Positions 7,482-9,997 of a stretch of DNA of 9,997 bases are shown here, piece by piece. The stretch covers positions 1 through 9,997 of the forward strand of contig JAVBMB010000078.1 in NCBI GenBank assembly GCA_031552995.1. The letters are read 5' to 3'. A program made the translations under genes and the position numbers. Positions within the stretch are counted from its first letter, which is position 1. The number at the start of each line of letters is the position of its first letter. Below the pieces are notes generated by a model, which worked only from the letters and a program-made list of their open reading frames with translations, made no database searches and was not told where the DNA came from. Source of the DNA: JAVBMB01 sp031552995 (GTDB taxonomy: Bacteria > Bacillota > Clostridia > Oscillospirales > Butyricicoccaceae).

Positions 7482-7663
7482 ATGTGTCCGGCTCCTTTGC
7501 CGCTTGCCGCCGGCAGTGTCGCGCTCTGCAGCCCGCCACTGCCGCAGCACTGACGCAAACTGAAAGAAATAGAGCTGGAAGAAAGTATTCTCAATTTTGT
7601 GCGCGTAATTTGCTTATATCGCTAATATGTCCCTATTAGGCGACGTCCAACTTCAGGATATTT
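7399..7663. other. Gene-poor stretch rich in inverted repeats
   Basis: No convincing gene lies here beyond the start of the doubtful 45-codon frame. Visible structures are a 12-bp palindrome GCCGTTTACGGC (7439-7450), a hairpin GCTTGC/GCAAGC (7449-7464), and an 8-bp inverted repeat CGGCAGTG (7511-7518) / CACTGCCG (7537-7544). The base composition drops from GC-rich to AT-rich at about 7555. It could be a decayed gene or a structured RNA; I cannot choose. Confidence 0.5.
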
Positions 7664-7681
7664 TATAACTAATTAGTAATA
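7664..7681. promoter_or_regulatory. MarR-type operator-like palindrome, second copy beyond marR
   Basis: TATAACTAATTAGTAATA has a perfect 10-bp core palindrome ACTAATTAGT and outer arms with one mismatch. It is 17/18 identical to the site in the marR promoter, in the opposite orientation. On the minus strand it overlaps a weak promoter candidate, TTAATG (7691-7686) and TATAAA (7667-7662) with an 18-bp spacer, that would read into the gene-poor stretch. Confidence 0.5.
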
Positions 7682-7694
7682 CATCCATTAAGCG

Positions 7695-7724
7695 AAAGCT
7701 GTGCGATCATTCACACAGCTTTTT
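7695..7724 (+). terminator. Terminator hairpin overlapping the marR 3' end
   Basis: A 9-bp stem AAAGCTGTG (7695-7703) / CACAGCTTT (7714-7722) with a 10-nt loop, followed on the plus strand by T bases to 7724. The marR stop codon lies in the loop. The T run favours plus-strand termination; on the minus strand only TTT follows, so it would be a poorer marR terminator. Confidence 0.65.
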
Positions 7725-8147
7725 AAACAGATTGATAAGCGCAAGCTTGTCCTCGCCTGAAAATATTCCAAGCACTTCCTTCAAATCCTGTAAATATTCG
7801 GGGAAAATATCTTCAATTTTTATGCATCCCCGCTCGGTGATAGATATGATATACGACCGGCTATCCGCGGGGTCGGTTCGTTTTTCGACCATATGCTCTC
7901 TGGCCAGATTGTTGATGACGACCGTCATATTTCCGCCTGTGGTCAACACCTTTTCTATCAGCTGTCCCACCTTGAGATCACCCTTATGGTACAGCGCCTC
8001 AAGAACGGCAAACTGCATAGGAGTAAGGCCATGCCGCCTGAACACCGCGTTGGCGCGTCTGTTTATGGCGTTCGCCGATCGGTTAAGACCAATAACAACC
8101 TTCAAATCCGGCACATTTTCCATTGTAAACAATATTTTTCTCTTCAT
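7707..8147 (-). CDS. MarR-family winged-helix transcriptional regulator
   Basis: A 146-residue DNA-binding regulator, typical in length for a dimeric MarR protein. The order of elements fits: N-terminal dimer helix (about 14-38), LTPMQFAVLEALY (41-53), LKVGQLIEKVLTTGGNMTVVINNL (58-81) containing the recognition helix, and the wing DPADSRSYIISITERG (92-107). A C-terminal dimer helix ends at residue 146. Two cysteines, C108 and C145, are the only candidates for thiol sensing. The ATG at 8147 has no ribosome site and coincides with the expected transcription start, so translation is either leaderless or begins at the ATG at 8123 (M9, giving 138 residues). A palindrome in its own promoter indicates autoregulation. 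Similar palindromes nearby suggest that it controls the zinc-ribbon gene too. The gene is more AT-rich than hppA and the left operon. The ligand is unknown. Confidence 0.93.
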   Translation of the reverse strand: MKRKILFTMENVPDLKVVIGLNRSANAINRRANAVFRRHGLTPMQFAVLEALYHKGDLKVGQLIEKVLTTGGNMTVVINNLAREHMVEKRTDPADSRSYIISITERGCIKIEDIFPEYLQDLKEVLGIFSGEDKLALINLFKKLCE

Positions 8148-8153
8148 AATTTT

Positions 8154-8182
8154 ACTATATTACCAATTAGTTATATTGTCAA
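8154..8182 (-). promoter_or_regulatory. Promoter of marR
   Basis: On the minus strand a perfect TTGACA (8182-8177) and TATAGT (8159-8154) are spaced by exactly 17 bp. The spacer is filled by the operator palindrome. The expected start falls at about 8147, at the first in-frame ATG. Confidence 0.85.
8158..8175 (-). promoter_or_regulatory. Operator palindrome in the marR promoter spacer
   Basis: Read on the minus strand it is TATAACTAATTGGTAATA, a near-palindrome lying between the -35 and -10 boxes. Binding here would block RNA polymerase. This is the usual arrangement for MarR autorepression, so MarR is the likely ligand (inference). Confidence 0.65.
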
Positions 8183-8224
8183 TAATCAAAGCTGGCGGGC
8201 AGGCTAAGAAAATATGATATGCAT

Positions 8225-8257
8225 CACAGCAAAGCCGCAAATTACGGCTTTGCTGTG
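8225..8257 (-). terminator. Strong hairpin between the zinc-ribbon gene and marR
   Basis: A perfect 13-bp stem CACAGCAAAGCCG (8225-8237) / CGGCTTTGCTGTG (8245-8257) with a 7-nt loop, 19 bp past the zinc-ribbon gene stop. Neither strand has a proper T run after it. It probably ends or stabilizes the zinc-ribbon transcript and insulates marR. Confidence 0.6.
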
Positions 8258-8276
8258 TATTGCCTTAACTGATGAG

Positions 8277-8798
8277 CTACTTGATAATTGTTATACCGCC
8301 GATTATCGGCAGTTCTTTTGCTTTGCCGGTAAAGCCGTTGATCAGGCCTATCACCCCAACCGCGCCAACAGCAAGCCAAATGACAATCGAAACAACAGTT
8401 GTTATAAAGAAAAGCCTCCAGGAAATCGCAAGAATCAGTGAATAAAGAATCGAGTTGATTATTCTGCCGACTATAGACAGCAATAGAAATATAAGCCCTT
8501 GATTAGCGTGGAAGCGGGCGTATTTAGATTCCGGGCAAGCCAGCAGCGGCAGGAAAAACAGTATGTACGCAAGGCCGCCCATAGTCTTGTTCTTCTCGAT
8601 ATCTGCTGAATCAAAGGACGAAGTGTGGTCTTTTGTGTTTGTCGCAATCTGCCTAAGGCTCTCAAACCCGGCCTCAGCTTGCTTTTGCGCAGTTGATTGA
8701 CTCTCCTGCTGCTGTGCTGAACCCGTTTGCTGACCGCAACCGCCGCAAAACTTTGTGCCCTCCGGCAACTGTGCTCCGCAATTCTCGCAAAATGGCAT
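8277..8798 (-). CDS. Zinc-ribbon membrane protein with a DUF4870-like C-terminal domain
   Basis: A 173-residue protein of unknown function. Residues 1-22 form a zinc ribbon with two CxxC pairs (C4, C7, C18, C21). A polar Q/S-rich linker (about 25-70) follows. The membrane part has hydrophobic segments at about 74-87, 101-126 and 130-155. The motif YARFHANQGL (93-102) and the ending GKAKELPIIGG (158-168) resemble DUF4870-type small membrane proteins. The ribbon should face the cytoplasm, as it carries no signal sequence. The start ATG has an excellent AGGAGG 8 nt upstream. It is monocistronic, with its own promoter and a palindrome at the start point related to the marR operator, and lies 94 bp from the marR promoter. 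Control by the neighbouring MarR is plausible but not shown. Confidence 0.88.
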   Translation of the reverse strand: MPFCENCGAQLPEGTKFCGGCGQQTGSAQQQESQSTAQKQAEAGFESLRQIATNTKDHTSSFDSADIEKNKTMGGLAYILFFLPLLACPESKYARFHANQGLIFLLLSIVGRIINSILYSLILAISWRLFFITTVVSIVIWLAVGAVGVIGLINGFTGKAKELPIIGGITIIK

Positions 8799-8861
8799 AG
8801 TTGATTCCTCCTACTTATTAAATATAATCTACCGTACAAGTGTGCCGTATGCGAAGAGGTT

Positions 8862-8883
8862 TTTTATAACTATAGTTATAAAA
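8862..8883. promoter_or_regulatory. Perfect 22-bp palindrome at the zinc-ribbon gene start point
   Basis: A perfect palindrome centred on CTATAG (8870-8875). Its half-site TATAACT is the same as in the two MarR-type sites at 7664 and 8158, but the half-sites are 2 bp apart here and 4 bp there. It covers the expected start point (about 8878) just downstream of the -10 box, a position suited to repression. Confidence 0.6.
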
Positions 8884-8884
8884 T

Positions 8885-8913
8885 ATTATAGCGCGACAAG
8901 GTCTAATATACAA
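8885..8913 (-). promoter_or_regulatory. Promoter of the zinc-ribbon gene
   Basis: On the minus strand TTGTAT (8913-8908) and a perfect TATAAT (8890-8885) with a 17-bp spacer. The expected start at about 8878 gives a leader of about 80 nt ending in AGGAGG before the ATG at 8798. Confidence 0.6.
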
Positions 8914-9064
8914 TATATAAAATTTGTTTTTCAACATTTTTCGACACTGTTGGTTCATTTTTCAGTGTGTGCAGGTTTGAATCTACGCCGTAATATTATA
9001 TTGGTCGGCATGAAATCATTGATGCATCGGGAAAGGTATTTGTTATTGTGGCATCAATTTTCTC
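8914..9064. other. AT-rich intergenic DNA without a gene
   Basis: This is the middle of a 709-bp stretch (8799-9507) with no protein gene. It holds weak inverted repeats: ACACTG/CAGTGT (8944-8978) and ATTGATGC/GCATCAAT (9018-9058, 25-nt loop). A plus-strand open frame crosses it but has no ribosome site and no recognizable protein. I see no other feature. Confidence 0.5.
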
Positions 9065-9093
9065 TTGACAAAACCCGAAAAAAAAGGTATTTT
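9065..9093 (+). promoter_or_regulatory. Strong promoter reading into the first broken tRNA-Ser half
   Basis: A perfect TTGACA (9065-9070), a 17-bp spacer and TATTTT (9088-9093). The expected start at about 9100 is 23 nt before the first tRNA-Ser 5' half, as for a normal tRNA gene. It is probably the original chromosomal tRNA-Ser promoter. Confidence 0.65.
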
Positions 9094-9122
9094 GATTAAG
9101 CAGCCAATATATCTTTTAATAC

Positions 9123-9163
9123 GGAGAAGTATCGAAGCGGTCATAACGGGGCTGACTCGAAAT
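9123..9163 (+). pseudogene. tRNA-Ser 5' half, copy 1 (broken at anticodon loop)
   Basis: Forty-one bases match the 5' half of the intact tRNA-Ser at 9508: acceptor strand GGAGAAG, TATCGAAG, D-arm, then CTGACTCGAAAT including the CGA anticodon. Similarity stops right after the anticodon loop, and no variable arm, T-arm or CCA follows. It carries GGGGCTGA where the intact gene has GGCCCTGA, so it comes from a different tRNA-Ser(CGA) allele. It is read as an attachment-site remnant. Confidence 0.8.
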
Positions 9164-9195
9164 CGGACGGAGATAAAGGAAGTGAAAACAGCCAC

Positions 9196-9218
9196 AAACC
9201 ATTGTAATTACTGGGTTT
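9196..9218 (+). repeat. Small hairpin in module 1
   Basis: AAACC (9196-9200) pairs with GGTTT (9214-9218). It begins 33 nt after the end of tRNA half 1. The second module has an equivalent hairpin at 31 nt with a different but still paired stem. Confidence 0.4.
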
Positions 9219-9248
9219 TATAAGTTTTTCAAAGTGCATATTTTTGTT

Positions 9249-9270
9249 AGTTCTCTTCGCAAGTTCTCTT
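9249..9270 (+). repeat. Paired 9-bp direct repeats, module 1 (arm-type site candidate)
   Basis: AGTTCTCTT occurs at 9249-9257 and 9262-9270, a 13-bp period with a 4-bp spacer. The first begins 86 nt after the end of tRNA half 1. Paired short direct repeats near a core site are typical arm-binding sites of tyrosine recombinases. Confidence 0.5.
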
Positions 9271-9305
9271 TATTTTCCGGAGTTCTTGCAGAGCTAAATA
9301 TATAG

Positions 9306-9346
9306 GGAGAGGTATCGAAGTGGTCATAACGGGGCTGACTCGAAAT
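9306..9346 (+). pseudogene. tRNA-Ser 5' half, copy 2 (broken at anticodon loop)
   Basis: Forty-one bases: acceptor strand GGAGAGG, then a stretch identical to copy 1 at 33 of 34 positions up to CTCGAAAT. The tRNA sequence ends there. The flank before it (GAGCTAA, then ATATA) also matches the flank of the intact tRNA, so the duplicated unit includes upstream DNA. No 3' half is present. Confidence 0.82.
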
Positions 9347-9376
9347 ACTGTACTGCAAAATACCGGGGATTACCGA

Positions 9377-9399
9377 AAAGCCTTGATATAATGGGCTTT
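9377..9399 (+). repeat. Small hairpin in module 2
   Basis: AAAGCC (9377-9382) pairs with GGCTTT (9394-9399). It begins 31 nt after the end of tRNA half 2, matching the place of the hairpin in module 1 with a changed but still paired stem. The loop contains TGATATAAT, which also resembles an extended -10 box. Confidence 0.45.
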
Positions 9400-9429
9400 C
9401 CGTGGTAGACTGACAACTGAATATTTGCT

Positions 9430-9451
9430 ATGTACGCCCTAAATGTACGCC
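9430..9451 (+). repeat. Paired 9-bp direct repeats, module 2 (arm-type site candidate)
   Basis: ATGTACGCC occurs at 9430-9438 and 9443-9451, again with a 13-bp period and a 4-bp spacer. The first begins 84 nt after the end of tRNA half 2. The layout equals module 1 but the repeat sequence is different, as expected if two integrases of different specificity were involved. Confidence 0.55.
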
Positions 9452-9507
9452 ATTTTTCCAGATACACGATTATGGAAGTTGGTGGACTTTAGAGCTAACA
9501 TATACAC

Positions 9508-9598
9508 GGAGGCGTATCGAAGTGGTTATAACGGCCCTGACTCGAAATCAGGTGTACCTTCACGGGTACCGAGAGTTCGAATCTCTCCGCCTCCGCCA
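9508..9598 (+). tRNA. tRNA-Ser (anticodon CGA), CCA encoded
   Basis: A complete 91-nt class II tRNA. Acceptor stem GGAGGCG (9508-9514) / CGCCTCC (9588-9594), discriminator G9595 and encoded CCA (9596-9598). The anticodon stem CCTGA/TCAGG encloses the loop CTCGAAA, anticodon CGA at 9543-9545, reading the serine codon UCG. The long variable arm GTACC/GGTAC (9554-9569) is typical of tRNA-Ser. The T-arm is GAGAG-TTCGAAT-CTCTC (9571-9587). It is the intact third copy behind two broken 5' halves and lies next to an integrase gene, so it is an integration site. No clear promoter lies in its immediate upstream flank. Confidence 0.97.
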
Positions 9599-9599
9599 T

Positions 9600-9631
9600 A
9601 AGGCCCTGAAATGCAAGAGTTTCAGGGCCTT
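9600..9631. terminator. Bidirectional terminator-like hairpin between tRNA-Ser and the integrase gene
   Basis: A perfect 12-bp stem AAGGCCCTGAAA (9600-9611) / TTTCAGGGCCTT (9620-9631) with an 8-nt loop. It starts two bases after the tRNA CCA and ends 12 bp before the integrase stop, so it can serve both convergent transcripts. T runs are short on both sides. Confidence 0.7.
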
Positions 9632-9643
9632 TCCTTATGCCCT

Positions 9644-9997
9644 TTACTCTCCTACAACGGCTTCTGTGAGTGCCGGTTCAGGTGTTACCTGCATAGCCTC
9701 CGACGCCAGCGAGGTTTTGTCAATCCACGTCATTGCCTGTGCCGATGCCAGTTTGGAGTTGAACTCCAAATGCGCGTAGGTGTTGGCGGTGATAGCGAAG
9801 TCACTGTGTCCCAGCCATTCCTGTATCTGCTTGAGTGGTACACCACTTGCCAGCAGGAGGCTTGCACAGCTATGCCTCAAATCGTGGAAACGTAGCCGCC
9901 TGAATTCGTTCTTCTCCATGAATACCGGAAAGTTATCAGTCAGATAGTCAGGCTTAATGCGGTTTCCGAGAGCGTCGGTATAGATGTACTTGCTCTC
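9644..9997 (-). CDS. Tyrosine recombinase / phage-type integrase, C-terminal part (runs off window)
   Basis: The last 117 residues of a site-specific recombinase; the 5' part lies beyond the right edge. The catalytic C-terminal domain shows HDLRH with H38 and R41 (visible numbering), LGHSD with H64, and the nucleophile in NTYAHL, Y74. The upstream YTDALGNRIKPDYL is typical of the Tn916/phage integrase group, and the frame is open to the window end. An ATG at 9919 lies inside the conserved domain and is not the true start. The short tail after Y74 (43 residues) is normal for the family. The stop lies 45 bp from the tRNA-Ser end, the usual place of int beside a tRNA attachment site. An integrated element therefore probably extends to the right. 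It may be intact or decayed; the visible part has no lesion. Confidence 0.93.
   Translation of the reverse strand, partial: ESKYIYTDALGNRIKPDYLTDNFPVFMEKNEFRRLRFHDLRHSCASLLLASGVPLKQIQEWLGHSDFAITANTYAHLEFNSKLASAQAMTWIDKTSLASEAMQVTPEPALTEAVVGE

Noticed and set aside
7562..7626. Short plus-strand frame (KEIELEESILNFVR) as a gene remnant
   Set aside because: It has about 20 codons, no start codon with a ribosome site, and a stop just upstream. Chance cannot be excluded.
8755..9099. 114-codon plus-strand frame over the zinc-ribbon gene promoter
   Set aside because: There is no ribosome site, it starts antisense inside the zinc-ribbon gene, and its composition looks like translated AT-rich intergenic DNA.
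9123..9598. Spaced repeats as a CRISPR array or a normal tRNA gene cluster
   Set aside because: There are only three copies, unequal spacers, and the repeats are clearly tRNA-Ser 5' halves. Copies 1 and 2 lack variable arm, T-arm and CCA, so they are not functional tRNAs.
9522..9779. 85-codon plus-strand frame starting inside tRNA-Ser
   Set aside because: It is a translation of the tRNA and of the integrase antisense strand.

Overview
The window looks like chromosomal DNA of an anaerobic low-GC-phylum bacterium, most likely a gut-type Clostridia member. This is inferred from strong AGGAGG ribosome sites, sigma-A type promoters, a membrane pyrophosphatase, a YfcC-type carrier and a Tn916/phage-like integrase; no marker gene here fixes the species. 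Genes up to about 7.3 kb are GC-rich. From about 7.55 kb to the tRNA the DNA is clearly more AT-rich, as expected for accessory DNA.

Left block (1-4434, minus strand): a three-gene operon reads from right to left. It encodes an M20 metallopeptidase/deacylase (GTG start), a YfcC-family transporter and an Amidohydro_3 (YtcJ-like) hydrolase, from one good promoter with nested dyad symmetry at the start point. The likely theme is uptake and hydrolysis of an acylated amino acid or peptide-like compound; the substrate is unknown.

Middle block (4628-7400, plus strand): hppA, a proton-pumping pyrophosphatase with the K+-independent signature, has its own promoter and a strong terminator. A small single-domain cupin follows, with its own promoter.

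Third block (7328-8913): a gene-poor stretch precedes a MarR-family regulator and a zinc-ribbon membrane protein, both on the minus strand. Three related AT-rich palindromes lie at the marR promoter, at the zinc-ribbon gene promoter, and in the gene-poor stretch beyond marR. They look like operators of one local MarR regulon.

Right block (9065-9997): an intact tRNA-Ser(CGA) is preceded by two tandem 41-nt copies of a tRNA-Ser 5' half, both broken at the anticodon loop. Each broken half is followed by the same layout: about 32 nt, a small hairpin, then a pair of 9-bp direct repeats with a 13-bp period starting 84-86 nt from the break. The repeat sequence differs between the two. Just right of the intact tRNA is the 3' part of a tyrosine recombinase gene that runs off the window. 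This looks like an integration hotspot that kept the att modules of earlier elements, and it is the most interesting part of the window.
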